A DNA stretch of 64,000 nucleotides, from contig JAZKFZ010000001.1 of NCBI GenBank assembly GCA_040386155.1, positions 124,001 to 188,000 on the forward strand. The letters are read 5' to 3'. Position numbers and translations under genes: made by a program. Position 1 is the first letter of the stretch, and every line of letters begins with the position of its first letter. The DNA is from M0103 sp040386155. GTDB taxonomy: Bacteria > Bacteroidota > Bacteroidia > Flavobacteriales_D > Crocinitomicaceae. Positions 15,554 to 24,683 of the stretch are shown piece by piece. The notes beneath the pieces are model-generated. The model was given only the letters and a program-made list of their open reading frames with translations. It was not told the origin of the DNA and did no database searches.

Positions 15554-18500
15554 CTACGAATTCAGTTTATCAAAAGTAATTAAATATTTAATACCATCCT
15601 CACTCATAATCTCCAATTTACCTTCTAATTGTTCAACCAGGGTAGAAACCAATTGCATACCTAATGTTTCAGTTTTATGAATATCAAAGTTTTCAGGTAA
15701 GCCAACACCGTTATCCATTATTTTTAATTGGATCTCATTTTCAACCTCATGCAGTTCTACATCAATAATTCCATTTCTACCATCAACAAAGGCATATTTC
15801 AAACTATTTGTTATCAATTCATTAATGATTAGTCCGCATGGAATGGCTTGATCGAGTAATAAGAAAATTTTATCAATAGAAGTATTCAACTCTACATTTC
15901 CAGCGCGTGTATAGTACGAAGCGATGATGTTTGAGCAAAGATTTTTAACATAACTAGAAAAATCAATAGACGAAAAATTATTGGTTTGATATAGGCTCTC
16001 ATGTATGATAGCCATAGTTCGAATCCTGTTTCTGCTATCGCTTAGTACCTCCAATGTTTTTTTATCTTTTACAAAAGAACTTTGCAAATTCAAGATGCTT
16101 GAAATAATTTGCATGTTGTTTTTTACGCGGTGATGAATTTCCTTTAAAAGAATTTCCTTTTCCTTTAATGATTCCGATATTTCATTTTCCACCATTTTCT
16201 TTTCAGAAATATCATGACCAACCAATGAAATTTCTTTAATATTTCCATCGGTATCAAAAATGGGATTCAGGTAAATTTCAATCCAGGAAATTTGCTGATT
16301 GAAATTAAATGACATTTCAAATTGGATCGATTCATTGTGTAACACCCGTATTAATTGTTTTTTAAACAATGTTAAGTCCGCAGGTGTTAAGAGTTTTTTC
16401 CATAGATCAGCAAGTAGTGCCCCTTTCAATAATGCAATTTCTGCAAATTCATAAAAATGCTTTCGACTTTGAATATTGAAGTAGGTAATTTGAAAATCCT
16501 TATTTAATGTAATCAATAGCGTGTTTTGTGAGCTGTTAAAAATTGCGCTACTTCTTAAAAATTGTTCTTGCAATCGTTTTTCAGCTTGCACGCGCTCATT
16601 GATTTCACTCATTAAATTCTTACTCGTTTCTTCTGCTAGTTCTGCTCGCAATTTTTCATGAATCATTTTTTGTTCAATAGAAACATCACGCAGAATAACT
16701 AATGATGATTCTTTATCTTCAAATAAAACATTAATAATAAGTACTTTAATATTTTTTGATTCTCCATCGATTCCTTGCATTGTGCAAAAGGCGACCATAT
16801 TAGAATCGTTTTCAATATGATGATCTAACACTTCTTCAAATCCCTCTAAACGAAAAATATCTTGCTCCGTTACCTCCTCCTTTTGAAAGAGTTTAAAAAG
16901 TTCAGGATTAGTGTATACTATCTTTCGTTCACCATTTTCAATAGCAATGATTAACATTCCGTCTGGAGAGTTTTCGGTAATTGACTTAAAGCTTAAGTGA
17001 CTTTTTTCAATTACATTCATTGTCTTTTTTATCTCCGTTTCATCATGAATTACACATTGGTAAAACACTTTATTTTCCAAGTTTAACTCTGTTAACACCA
17101 CACTGGCGTCAATATAATTGCTTTTACTTTTAAATTTCCATTGAAAACGAGAGTGCTTGGAATATTTTAGTCGATCGAGATGTAAAGTGTATTCTTTAAG
17201 AAATTCTTCACTTGTATCAAACGATAAATTCCATAGAGATTGACCTATTAACTCCGATTTTGGAATTCCAAAAGATTGATATCCTCGTCGGTTCGTGTCA
17301 ATAATAGTGTCACCTTCCAATAAAAAAATAATATCGTTTGATTCTTGGAAGATTAGGCGGTATTTTTCTTCACTTAAACTAAGTTGAAGAGCAGTCTTTT
17401 GAGTATTTGTAATATCTGTAATAATTCCTGTAATCTGTTGATTTTCAACTGCCATAAACCAGTTAAAAATAAACCATTTTACAGATCCATTTTTTAATCG
17501 AAAGTGAGTTTGGTAATTTTTAATTGTTTCATTTTGTAGCATCATATCTACAATTTCATTCCACTCTTTCACTCCTATGTAATCCGAAAGCTTGTCACCT
17601 TTTGCTAATTCACTTTCAAAAAACTCTTCAAAAACCTTATTATAATCAATCAACACAGAAGTGGTGGTGGTGGTAAACATACCTGATTGATTTTTATAAA
17701 ATAAATCTTTGTAACGCTTTTCATTATCTTCCAGTTCTTTCTTTTCTTCTTTCGCTTTTGTAATGTCGTAAATGCGAGCTAGCTTATGAGTTTGCTTCTG
17801 AATCATAAATTCACTGACAGTAATTCGTACCCATCGATTACCTATTGGTACCTCTTTCTCGAAAATTTGTCCTGTTCGTAATTCATTTATTATTTCTATT
17901 TCCTCTTCATTAAATTGCTTAATAAATTCCTCTTCTAGTTGCTCATCGCTAGCATCTAATAGCTTAAAGCTGAGTGTATTACTATCTATAATAACCAACT
18001 TTGAATTTAAGAAATGAAAGAGAATAAAGCTGATTTCTGGATCATTTATTAGTTGCTTTAGGTAGGAAGAGTAGTCTTCAATGCTTTTTATCATTCTTCT
18101 CCTCGCCCAAATAATTAAGGTGCCACAAATGGCAATAATAGTGAAAAATGCAAAAGTTATATGGGTAGAAATTTCAGGATTGTCGATTTTTTGGAAACCA
18201 AACAGCATCAATCCTAACACCATAAAATTGTACAACACTACTGGGTAAAAACGCTGTAAAATGAACACAAAAAGGGCATACATACAGAAGAAACTGTACT
18301 GACTAAATAAATCTAAGTCATGCGCAATTAAATCTTGAAAACAATAGACTGTTCCTACAAAAAGATGAACTATAAAAAAGTACATTAAGTACCGCTGCAA
18401 GGACTTCACGAAAAAACCTAACAAGGCATATACTGGAAATAACACAGTGTAAGACATTGCTAAATTGTAGTAAACTGCAGAGACTTCAGTTTGAGATACG

Positions 18501-18646
18501 AAATAACAGAAAATTGGACAAGTTATGAATGCTGAAAAACTATGTAAAAAAACAAGTCGACCAAAGTCATTTTCACGTGTGTAGTAAGGTTTGAATTCGT
18601 CTTCTACAAGCTTAAAAATACTAAATGACTTTTTTCTAAATTTCAT
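15554..18646 (-). CDS. Multi-PAS sensor histidine kinase (HisKA_2 type)
   Basis: 1030 residues. An N-terminal membrane part of five or six helices (about 28-185) is followed by about four to five PAS modules (roughly 200-810), some ending in PAC-like segments (for example GIITDITNTQK and LVGHDISEKK). The kinase core begins at LLKEIHHRVKNNMQIISSILNLQ (HisKA_2), where the phosphorylated His is in EIHHRVKNN. The ATPase follows, with N box NELITNSLKYAF and G1 box DNGVGLP. HisKA_2 kinases commonly pair with LytTR regulators in Bacteroidota, and one lies directly downstream. The signal is unknown. A -7 box lies at 18677-18684. Confidence 0.93.
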   Translation of the reverse strand: MKFRKKSFSIFKLVEDEFKPYYTRENDFGRLVFLHSFSAFITCPIFCYFVSQTEVSAVYYNLAMSYTVLFPVYALLGFFVKSLQRYLMYFFIVHLFVGTVYCFQDLIAHDLDLFSQYSFFCMYALFVFILQRFYPVVLYNFMVLGLMLFGFQKIDNPEISTHITFAFFTIIAICGTLIIWARRRMIKSIEDYSSYLKQLINDPEISFILFHFLNSKLVIIDSNTLSFKLLDASDEQLEEEFIKQFNEEEIEIINELRTGQIFEKEVPIGNRWVRITVSEFMIQKQTHKLARIYDITKAKEEKKELEDNEKRYKDLFYKNQSGMFTTTTTSVLIDYNKVFEEFFESELAKGDKLSDYIGVKEWNEIVDMMLQNETIKNYQTHFRLKNGSVKWFIFNWFMAVENQQITGIITDITNTQKTALQLSLSEEKYRLIFQESNDIIFLLEGDTIIDTNRRGYQSFGIPKSELIGQSLWNLSFDTSEEFLKEYTLHLDRLKYSKHSRFQWKFKSKSNYIDASVVLTELNLENKVFYQCVIHDETEIKKTMNVIEKSHLSFKSITENSPDGMLIIAIENGERKIVYTNPELFKLFQKEEVTEQDIFRLEGFEEVLDHHIENDSNMVAFCTMQGIDGESKNIKVLIINVLFEDKESSLVILRDVSIEQKMIHEKLRAELAEETSKNLMSEINERVQAEKRLQEQFLRSSAIFNSSQNTLLITLNKDFQITYFNIQSRKHFYEFAEIALLKGALLADLWKKLLTPADLTLFKKQLIRVLHNESIQFEMSFNFNQQISWIEIYLNPIFDTDGNIKEISLVGHDISEKKMVENEISESLKEKEILLKEIHHRVKNNMQIISSILNLQSSFVKDKKTLEVLSDSRNRIRTMAIIHESLYQTNNFSSIDFSSYVKNLCSNIIASYYTRAGNVELNTSIDKIFLLLDQAIPCGLIINELITNSLKYAFVDGRNGIIDVELHEVENEIQLKIMDNGVGLPENFDIHKTETLGMQLVSTLVEQLEGKLEIMSEDGIKYLITFDKLNS

Positions 18647-18676
18647 TATTCGTTTTAGATCAGATTAAAATCTTTT

Positions 18677-18684
18677 CAAATGTA
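18677..18684 (-). promoter_or_regulatory. -7 box before the sensor kinase gene
   Basis: TACATTTG on the minus strand fits TAnnTTTG, about 30 bases before the ATG. No -33 TTG is seen at the right spacing. Confidence 0.4.
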
Positions 18685-19228
18685 CTGAAATTCAATCCTA
18701 ATTATTGAAAAACTAAATGCAATTTTCATTTACGCTCTCCAATTAAATAAATAGATATAAGATTTAAAATTAAGTTATTTACTATTATTATTATAGGCTG
18801 TTAATATGTGTATAAGTACAGATGAGTTTATAGCGTGAACTGATTTATGAACTTTATAGAATGTTTTTTCAACATTTTTTTTCTTGTTAAACACATGAAT
18901 TTCAATTGAATTCAATGTTGTTAACAAAATTTAAGTTGTGAAGCATTGTTAATTCTTTTATTTCCATTATTCATCATTTCTTGTGTACATCAATTTGATA
19001 ACTAGCTAAGAAATACATCAAACTTTTGCTTGTCATTATAAAAACTTGTTTACCTGAAATTTATATTGGATTAACAAACTAAAACCTTTGACTTTTTATT
19101 CATACTCTATTAACATATTCTTAAAATGATTGTCAACAACTATGTTTATTAAAGTATTATTAATCAGTTAGTTAATTTTTAGTAAAAAGTTCAATAGTTA
19201 AAAAGAATGTCAAATTGTTGATATATAT

Positions 19229-19236
19229 TAACTTTG
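19229..19236 (+). promoter_or_regulatory. -7 box before rpiB
   Basis: TAACTTTG fits TAnnTTTG, 11 bases before the ATG at 19248. A longer in-frame start at 19215 lies upstream of the box and is therefore unlikely. Confidence 0.5.
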
Positions 19237-19247
19237 AAAAAAAAACA

Positions 19248-19685
19248 ATGGCAAACAAAATTATTCCAATTGGTGCTGATCATGCAGGATTCAAGCTAAA
19301 ACAAATGCTCATTTCAAAATTAAGCGAAAAAGGTTTTGAACTGCAAGATTTTGGTTGTTATTCAGAAGAAAGTGTTGATTATCCAGATTTTGCGCATCCG
19401 GTAGCTAATTATATTGAAACAAACGAAGATGCTTTGGGAATTCTTATTTGTGGTTCTGGAAATGGTATTAGTATAACGGCTAATAAACACAGCGGGGTAA
19501 GAAGTGCTATTTGTTGGAAGAAAGAAATTGCTGAGTTGGCACGACAACATAACAACGCTAATATTCTTACCTTGCCAGCACGTTTTATTTCAGAAGAAGA
19601 AGCTTTAGAAATTGTGGATGCTTTTTTTACAACAGATTTTGAAGGTGGACGTCACCAAAAGCGAGTTGAAAAAATTGCTTTATAA
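19248..19685 (+). CDS. rpiB: Ribose-5-phosphate isomerase B (RpiB/LacAB family)
   Basis: 145 residues from the ATG at 19248. RpiB interconverts ribose 5-phosphate and ribulose 5-phosphate in the pentose phosphate pathway. Family blocks are complete: IGADHAGFKLK (phosphate and substrate contacts), VDYPDFAHPV, and GILICGSGNGISITANK, which holds the catalytic Cys in CGSG, then HNNANILTLPARF. The start was moved 33 bases downstream because the longer frame would begin before the -7 box. It is convergent with the TlpA-like gene, with only two bases between the stops. Confidence 0.95.
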   Translation: MANKIIPIGADHAGFKLKQMLISKLSEKGFELQDFGCYSEESVDYPDFAHPVANYIETNEDALGILICGSGNGISITANKHSGVRSAICWKKEIAELARQHNNANILTLPARFISEEEALEIVDAFFTTDFEGGRHQKRVEKIAL

Positions 19686-19687
19686 TT

Positions 19688-20932
19688 TTATTCAGCAAGT
19701 AGTTCTTTAATAAAGTTGTTTATTTCTGTAACAAAAGCAGTATAGTATTCCCCTGTTCCAGGTCCAGAAAAACCAGTGTGAATTTTTCTAACTTCACCTT
19801 TCTTATCAATGAAGATGGAAGTAGGAAAAGAGACAATTTTATTAAGCGACTGAAAGTCTACATTAGCCCTACCTTCTTTTACAGAGCCACCAACCAATAA
19901 TTCGAAGTTTATTTGGTGTCTTTCCTTCATGCGTTGTGCTGCCGCTAAATACTGATCTAAGGTTGTGCCTATTTCATAGGCCACAGCAATAATTTCTAGG
20001 CCATCTGGATGATACTTTTCGTATAATTCTTTAAATAGTCGTGTTTCATCCATGCAGTTTGCACACCAAGATCCCATAATTTGAACAATCACTACTTTAT
20101 TTTTATAAGCATCATTCGGGTAGTGAAACTCTTTTTTATCTAAAGTTGTTGCCGAGAATTTAAAGTCAGAAACTAGCACTGTTAATGAATCTGGATGACT
20201 AAGAGAAAAGTTTTCATTGCGCACAGCGCTCCATTCACCATCAAAATGAACACCACTTAAAAAGCGACCAGATAAAGAATCGTTTGTTATTTTACTTTTA
20301 AAAAGGTAGGCTTTAGACCCATCAAACCCGCTTAGGTACAAACTATCATTTGAGATGTTTCCTTCTAAAAATCCATAATCACCAGTCTCAGTGAGAAATG
20401 TTCCACTTATAGCATCGCCAGATTGTTTAAAATTGCCTATGGAAAAATACGAATTGTCTGTATTTGGATCAAAAGTTACTTGCCATTTTCCATCAACAAG
20501 AGGGATGGTTCCATCTTCAGAAGACATGCACCAAGGAATTCGTGAAGTAAAACCAGCGCTCGCTTCAAAGGGAATTTTATAGTTAGTGCCTTTGTTGTAG
20601 TTATGCCAAAACCCTTTCAACAGCCCCTTTCCTTTCTTCTTAAAAATTAATTCTGAATTGAAGTCGGGGAATTGAAAACGAATGGAATCATCTACTATTC
20701 GACCATTTATTAAAGAAATAGTGTCTTCACCGTTAATTACTTGAAGTGTATAATTACGTTTTTGTCCCTGCAGCGAAAATTGAAAAGGTAGAACATTTGA
20801 AGTGTTTAGCTGCAGCTTACCTGTCCAGTCACCTTGCTGTAGTTTAGGTAGTTTTTTTTGAGCATTCAGTGTGAATGCGATCATTAAAATACTGAAAGCA
20901 AAAACACTTTTATGGAGAGAAAAATTCAACAT
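19688..20932 (-). CDS. TlpA-like secreted thioredoxin-fold protein
   Basis: 414 residues from the ATG at 20932. A signal peptide (FAFSILMIAFTLNAQ) is followed by a beta-rich region of about 230 residues, resembling the N-terminal domain of some Bacteroidota peroxiredoxin-like proteins. A TlpA/AhpC-type thioredoxin domain with the active site WCANC makes up the last 150 residues. Such proteins act as thiol-disulfide oxidoreductases in the periplasm, often supporting cytochrome c maturation or protein folding. The longer frame starting at 21037 is rejected because a -7 box (TATTTTTG, minus strand 20946-20939) lies between that start and the chosen ATG. It is divergent from the ECF sigma gene. 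Confidence 0.88.
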   Translation of the reverse strand: MLNFSLHKSVFAFSILMIAFTLNAQKKLPKLQQGDWTGKLQLNTSNVLPFQFSLQGQKRNYTLQVINGEDTISLINGRIVDDSIRFQFPDFNSELIFKKKGKGLLKGFWHNYNKGTNYKIPFEASAGFTSRIPWCMSSEDGTIPLVDGKWQVTFDPNTDNSYFSIGNFKQSGDAISGTFLTETGDYGFLEGNISNDSLYLSGFDGSKAYLFKSKITNDSLSGRFLSGVHFDGEWSAVRNENFSLSHPDSLTVLVSDFKFSATTLDKKEFHYPNDAYKNKVVIVQIMGSWCANCMDETRLFKELYEKYHPDGLEIIAVAYEIGTTLDQYLAAAQRMKERHQINFELLVGGSVKEGRANVDFQSLNKIVSFPTSIFIDKKGEVRKIHTGFSGPGTGEYYTAFVTEINNFIKELLAE

Positions 20933-20938
20933 GGTTTT

Positions 20939-20946
20939 CAAAAATA
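20939..20946 (-). promoter_or_regulatory. -7 box before the TlpA-like gene
   Basis: TATTTTTG on the minus strand fits TAnnTTTG and sits 6 bases before the chosen ATG, implying a very short leader. Confidence 0.4.
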
Positions 20947-21022
20947 CAATTAATTTGTAGGTATATTTAGCCTCGTGCAACCTTTTTCTAAAAATACAGG
21001 TCTGAATAATCAAGTGAAAGCA

Positions 21023-21559
21023 ATGGACGAAAAACAACTCTTGAACGAATGTGTCATAGGGAATCCAAAAGCTCAGCGCGCGTTGTTTGACAAATTTGCC
21101 CCAAAAATGCTTGGAGTTTGCATCCGTTACATGGGTAACAAAGAGTTAGCTGAAGATGTATTGCAAGATGGATTTGTAAAGGTGTTTTCTAAATTGAAGG
21201 ATTTTAAACAGGAAGGTTCGCTGGAAGGTTGGGTTCGGAAAATCATGGTAAACACTGCTTATGACCAACTTCGAAAGCAAAAAAACATGTTGGGAGACGT
21301 AAGCACGGACGATGTTTCATTTTTATTAAATGATCATGCTCCGCTTGCTTCTGATCACTTAATGGCGGAAGATCTAATGAAATTAGTGAGCGCCTTACCT
21401 GATGGTTACAGAGTTGTTTTTAACATGTTTGCAATTGAAGGTTATTCGCATGCAGAGATTGCCAATACATTAGGCGTTTCTGAAAACACATCGAAATCGC
21501 AATACTCAAGAGCAAGGGCTTATTTAAGAGATAAATTAGAAAAATTGAATGGATACTAA
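21023..21559 (+). CDS. ECF-family RNA polymerase sigma factor
   Basis: 178 residues from the ATG at 21023; a GTG at 20975 would give 194. Region 2 is clear (FDKFAPKMLGVCIRYMGNKELAEDVLQDGFVKVF, then GWVRKIMVNTAYDQLRKQK). Region 4 has the helix-turn-helix GYSHAEIANTLGVSENTSKSQYSRARAYL. ECF sigmas direct polymerase to a regulon and are usually held by a membrane anti-sigma factor. The next gene overlaps this one by 11 bases and encodes a one-helix membrane protein, a good candidate for that partner. Confidence 0.93.
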   Translation: MDEKQLLNECVIGNPKAQRALFDKFAPKMLGVCIRYMGNKELAEDVLQDGFVKVFSKLKDFKQEGSLEGWVRKIMVNTAYDQLRKQKNMLGDVSTDDVSFLLNDHAPLASDHLMAEDLMKLVSALPDGYRVVFNMFAIEGYSHAEIANTLGVSENTSKSQYSRARAYLRDKLEKLNGY

Positions 21560-22400
21560 AGATCAAATAAAAGACTTATTTGCTGAAAAGCTAGGACAAA
21601 TGGAGGTGCCAGTGCGCCCAGAAATTTGGTCTGCTATTTCTTCGCAAGTTGCTACTGGCTCAGCTTCAGTTGGTGCAGGTATCTCCATTGTGTCTAAAAT
21701 TGTTATCGGAATCTCTGTCGTGGCTGCAACTGCTGTTACTGGAATATACCTTTTAAAAGAAAGTTCACTTGAAAATGCTACTAAACAAGATATGAAGGAG
21801 GTTGCCCCTTTAGTCTCAAATGAAACTTCATCCAAGCCAGAAGAATCATTAATGGAGGTACAAGTAGAGAATAAATCGAACGAAAACCACTTACAAAACC
21901 AAGCGGATCTTGTAAAAGAAGTTCCATATTTTGAAGAAATTAGCTACAAAGAAGAATTTGCGATTAATGAGCCTCTTTACGTTTACGAATCTAAGCCGAA
22001 TAAGGAAGTTGTTCCAATGAAAGTTGTTCCAACTGAGACTTTAGTTGAGAATGAAATAATAATTAACTCTCCTGTAAACGATCCAGTGGTAAATGAGATT
22101 GAATTCAACGATCAACGATCAACGGTTGATTTGATGTTGCCAAACACTTTTACACCAAATGGCGACCGTTCTAATGATGAATTATTTATTGTTTCAGAAG
22201 GATTGACCGATTTTACTATTATTGTGTTGGATCAATCTAATAAAGTGGTGTATCAATCTACAGATAGCCAATTTAAGTGGGATGGAACAGATCAATCAAA
22301 CAATCCGGTTGCTGGTGGAAACTATGTTTACTACATCACAGCCTTGGATGCAAAGGGGAAGAAAGTCTCTAAGTTTAGTACGCTAAGAATAGCTCGTTAA
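21549..22400 (+). CDS. Anti-sigma-like membrane protein with CHU_C-type C-terminal domain
   Basis: 283 residues. Residues 1-35 (IKDLFAEKLGQMEVPVRPEIWSAIS) resemble the short cytoplasmic anti-sigma region of Bacteroidota ECF partners. One transmembrane helix follows (about 42-66, IVSKIVIGISVVAATAVTGIYLL), then a Glu/Asn-rich linker of about 120 residues. The last 85 residues form a gliding-motility-type C-terminal domain (LPNTFTPNGDRSNDELFI, VVYQSTDSQFKWDGTDQSNN, GGNYVYYITALD). This domain normally serves as a T9SS type B sorting signal, yet there is no signal peptide here. The overlap with the sigma gene supports a sigma/anti-sigma pair. The 3' end overlaps the convergent membrane-protein gene by 4 bases. 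Confidence 0.85.
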   Translation: MDTKDQIKDLFAEKLGQMEVPVRPEIWSAISSQVATGSASVGAGISIVSKIVIGISVVAATAVTGIYLLKESSLENATKQDMKEVAPLVSNETSSKPEESLMEVQVENKSNENHLQNQADLVKEVPYFEEISYKEEFAINEPLYVYESKPNKEVVPMKVVPTETLVENEIIINSPVNDPVVNEIEFNDQRSTVDLMLPNTFTPNGDRSNDELFIVSEGLTDFTIIVLDQSNKVVYQSTDSQFKWDGTDQSNNPVAGGNYVYYITALDAKGKKVSKFSTLRIAR

Positions 22401-23098
22401 GCAATTGTAGTCTTAACTTTTTTCAGTGCTATATAGTAGAGAATCAATGTTGTTATCAGCAGGATATGCGAGATATCGTTTCTGTCAAATAAGGGTAGTA
22501 TATTAATTTTCAGCGCCTGAACCAATGCTGTTGGAATTAATACCAATGCACTTATCCATAAATACCTAAAACTAGGGTTGTATATTTTTTGATAGCGGTA
22601 ACTCAAGAATCCCAAAACGATTCCCAAGCCAATCACAGAGCTCAAGGTAGGAACCAATAAACCTTTCTGTGGATCAATACTTAAATCTACATTTACAAGA
22701 ACATATGTTTGAATCAACAGGAAGACAAAAGCTTTAATTATCGCAATCTTTGATAAAATAGTACGTTGTTTTTCGTTGGGATAGATGCTTAACATGGCAA
22801 GTTCAATCATAGTCACCGCAATTATACCGATGTACCAGGAGGCATATTTTCCCGGAACTCCCCAATAATTGAAGAATGAATGACCAAGTCCGCCCATAAA
22901 AAACCCAAATCCAAACACCACAAAGAAAGCTATCCAGTAATTGTAGAAGGGTGTTTTTTTATTGAACTGTTTAATCTTAAATGCAATGAAAAGAGATACC
23001 AGTAAGATTATGGTGTCGCCAAATAACGCATTGGGCTCTACTAAATCAAAACCAAAAAGCTGAAATTCAACTTTGTCAAAATCCTTTCCTATTAACAT
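22397..23098 (-). CDS. Seven-helix integral membrane protein, function unknown
   Basis: 233 residues with about seven hydrophobic helices (roughly 27-42, 52-75, 85-103, 117-136, 147-165, 176-195, 208-227). Polar landmarks are FFMGGLGHSFFNYWG and DISHILLITTLILYY, so two conserved-looking His residues lie near helix starts. This might indicate a metal-dependent hydrolase fold, but I do not recognise the family with confidence. It is the last gene of a minus-strand set with an SDR, a CPBP protease and an epimerase (10 bases after the SDR). Its stop overlaps the convergent anti-sigma-like gene by 4 bases. Confidence 0.7.
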   Translation of the reverse strand: MLIGKDFDKVEFQLFGFDLVEPNALFGDTIILLVSLFIAFKIKQFNKKTPFYNYWIAFFVVFGFGFFMGGLGHSFFNYWGVPGKYASWYIGIIAVTMIELAMLSIYPNEKQRTILSKIAIIKAFVFLLIQTYVLVNVDLSIDPQKGLLVPTLSSVIGLGIVLGFLSYRYQKIYNPSFRYLWISALVLIPTALVQALKINILPLFDRNDISHILLITTLILYYIALKKVKTTIA

Positions 23099-23108
23099 AT
23101 TGTGCTAG

Positions 23109-23915
23109 TTATTTACTTCCCTCCTCGAACTTATGAATGTTGGCGATCATTATTTTTTCTACCAATTTTGGCGATCTCGAATGAATAAAGGCATTCATTT
23201 TTCCAAGGAAGGTTTGAATTGTTCTAAACTTTTTCTTTTCAATATTTCGAATTACATCCTTCGCCACATCTTCTGTACTTAGAATTTTTTTTCCGTGTCG
23301 AGTAGTGATCAGTTTTGGTTTTCCGTCTGCACCAATGGTTTCTTTGTTGTGTTCTATTTCTGTAACAGCAACAAACACAAGTCCAACGTGGATTTTATTT
23401 CTTTCTTCGATTCGAATGGATTCTGCAACGGATTGCAAAGCTGCTTTCGAAGCACTATAAGCAGACAATCCTGGAAGTCCGTGTATTGCCGCTAAACTGG
23501 AAATGAACACAATACTACCTTTCGTTTTTCGGAGGTGCTTTAGCGCTAATATGGTTGGATTTACAGTGCCTAGAACATTACTATCAAAAACAGTTTTGAA
23601 AACCGCCGGATTTAAGTCCGCTACATTTCCACGCATGGAGATTCCAACATTATTAATCAATATATCAAGTTGCCCAAAGCGGTTTATTGTTGTGTCAATT
23701 AATTCTTTACTTCCTTCAATAGTGGATACGTCAGAACAAACAAAAATACTTTCTGGTTGAATTGCAGCAACTAGGGCAAGCGTTTCCTCTAATCGTTGTT
23801 GATTTCTACCATTTAGCACTACTTTTGCACCCCTTTTTGCTAATTCTAGGGCAATTGCCTTACCAATTCCTCTACTAGAACCTGTGATAATTGCTACTTT
23901 ATTGGTGAAATTCAT
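23109..23915 (-). CDS. Short-chain dehydrogenase/reductase (SDR)
   Basis: 268 residues with the classical SDR layout: nucleotide motif TGSSRGIGKA at the N-terminus, NNVGIS (the NAG-type motif), catalytic Ser in IVFISSLAA, and the YxxxK pair in SAYSASKAAL. The basic residues after the first strand (NGRNQQR) favour NADP(H). The substrate is unknown. The ATG shares its A with the stop of the upstream CPBP gene (TAATG), so translation is coupled. It belongs to an operon whose first gene is an extended SDR/epimerase, hinting at a shared lipid or sugar reductive pathway (inference). Confidence 0.92.
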   Translation of the reverse strand: MNFTNKVAIITGSSRGIGKAIALELAKRGAKVVLNGRNQQRLEETLALVAAIQPESIFVCSDVSTIEGSKELIDTTINRFGQLDILINNVGISMRGNVADLNPAVFKTVFDSNVLGTVNPTILALKHLRKTKGSIVFISSLAAIHGLPGLSAYSASKAALQSVAESIRIEERNKIHVGLVFVAVTEIEHNKETIGADGKPKLITTRHGKKILSTEDVAKDVIRNIEKKKFRTIQTFLGKMNAFIHSRSPKLVEKIMIANIHKFEEGSK

Positions 23916-24679
23916 TATTTCTTTTTTTGCCCACCAACGTAGTGGATGTCAGGATGATATTTTAGTGCAGTAAACTCATTCGTCCAAGCCATTGCCACAT
24001 GCACTAGAAATGCAATCCAAATAGTTCCTGAGTAGAGTGTTAATAAACAAAGTACGAGGCCAAGTGGTGCCGCTCCAATTGTTTCATCCAAACCTTTTGG
24101 TATGTGCGTAGCTGAATAGAGTGCTACATTAATTGCAATTGCTGGCCAGACACCTAGTGTATCGACTAAAGGAAAAAGCAAGGTTCCTCTGAAAAGCAAT
24201 TCGTAGCCAAATAGGTACATTGCCCAACCAAGTGCATTGATGAAAAGTACTTTTTTCGTCCACTCTTTGGTTCGAACTTGTGGATAATTGATGAGGTTTT
24301 TTGGTTTTCGCGCGCTGAAACTGGCAATTGGAACCACCAACGCACAAAGGCCGAGCGTCCAAATTATACTAAATGTTGCTGTTTCAGGAATGAATGTCAA
24401 TCCAAAGTAGGCTAGATCTGTTCTTTCTAAAAAATAAAGACTAATCAATAAAGGCACTATTCCCATGGCTACAAATCCAAACCATTTAGTGAAAAAAATG
24501 TGTTTACTCGAAGCGGTATCAGCATCGTGTTTAGCAAAGAAAGATGATTTTATTTTCTCCGATTGAGCAGTAAACCAATATACAACAAAGAAAACCAATG
24601 TCAGTAAAATGGGCAGTGCAGTTTTTAAATCGTTGTCTTTTACATGCAAATTTACATGCAAGGCGTCCATTAAATCCAT
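23915..24679 (-). CDS. CPBP-family intramembrane metalloprotease-like protein
   Basis: 254 residues with six or seven membrane helices. The CPBP (CAAX protease/Abi) motifs are recognisable: GYELLFRG (normally EExxxR), SATHIPKG and HVAMAW, whose Glu, Arg and His residues line the active site. The first Glu of the EE pair is Tyr here, while the second Glu and the Arg are kept. Family members cleave membrane proteins or prenylated peptides; in bacteria some mediate bacteriocin immunity. It starts 4 bases after the epimerase gene and overlaps the SDR start by one base. Confidence 0.82.
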   Translation of the reverse strand: MDLMDALHVNLHVKDNDLKTALPILLTLVFFVVYWFTAQSEKIKSSFFAKHDADTASSKHIFFTKWFGFVAMGIVPLLISLYFLERTDLAYFGLTFIPETATFSIIWTLGLCALVVPIASFSARKPKNLINYPQVRTKEWTKKVLFINALGWAMYLFGYELLFRGTLLFPLVDTLGVWPAIAINVALYSATHIPKGLDETIGAAPLGLVLCLLTLYSGTIWIAFLVHVAMAWTNEFTALKYHPDIHYVGGQKKK

Positions 24680-24683
24680 TTGC

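Larger units (their letters stand above)
18647..19247. other. Long A+T-rich divergent intergenic region
   Basis: About 600 bases between the kinase (minus) and rpiB (plus). Both promoters are here. I see no ORF, tRNA or long repeat. There are short imperfect palindromes such as GAATTTCAATTGAATTC near 18897-18913, and several TTGTTAAC-like words. The length is unusual for this gene-dense window. Confidence 0.6.
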
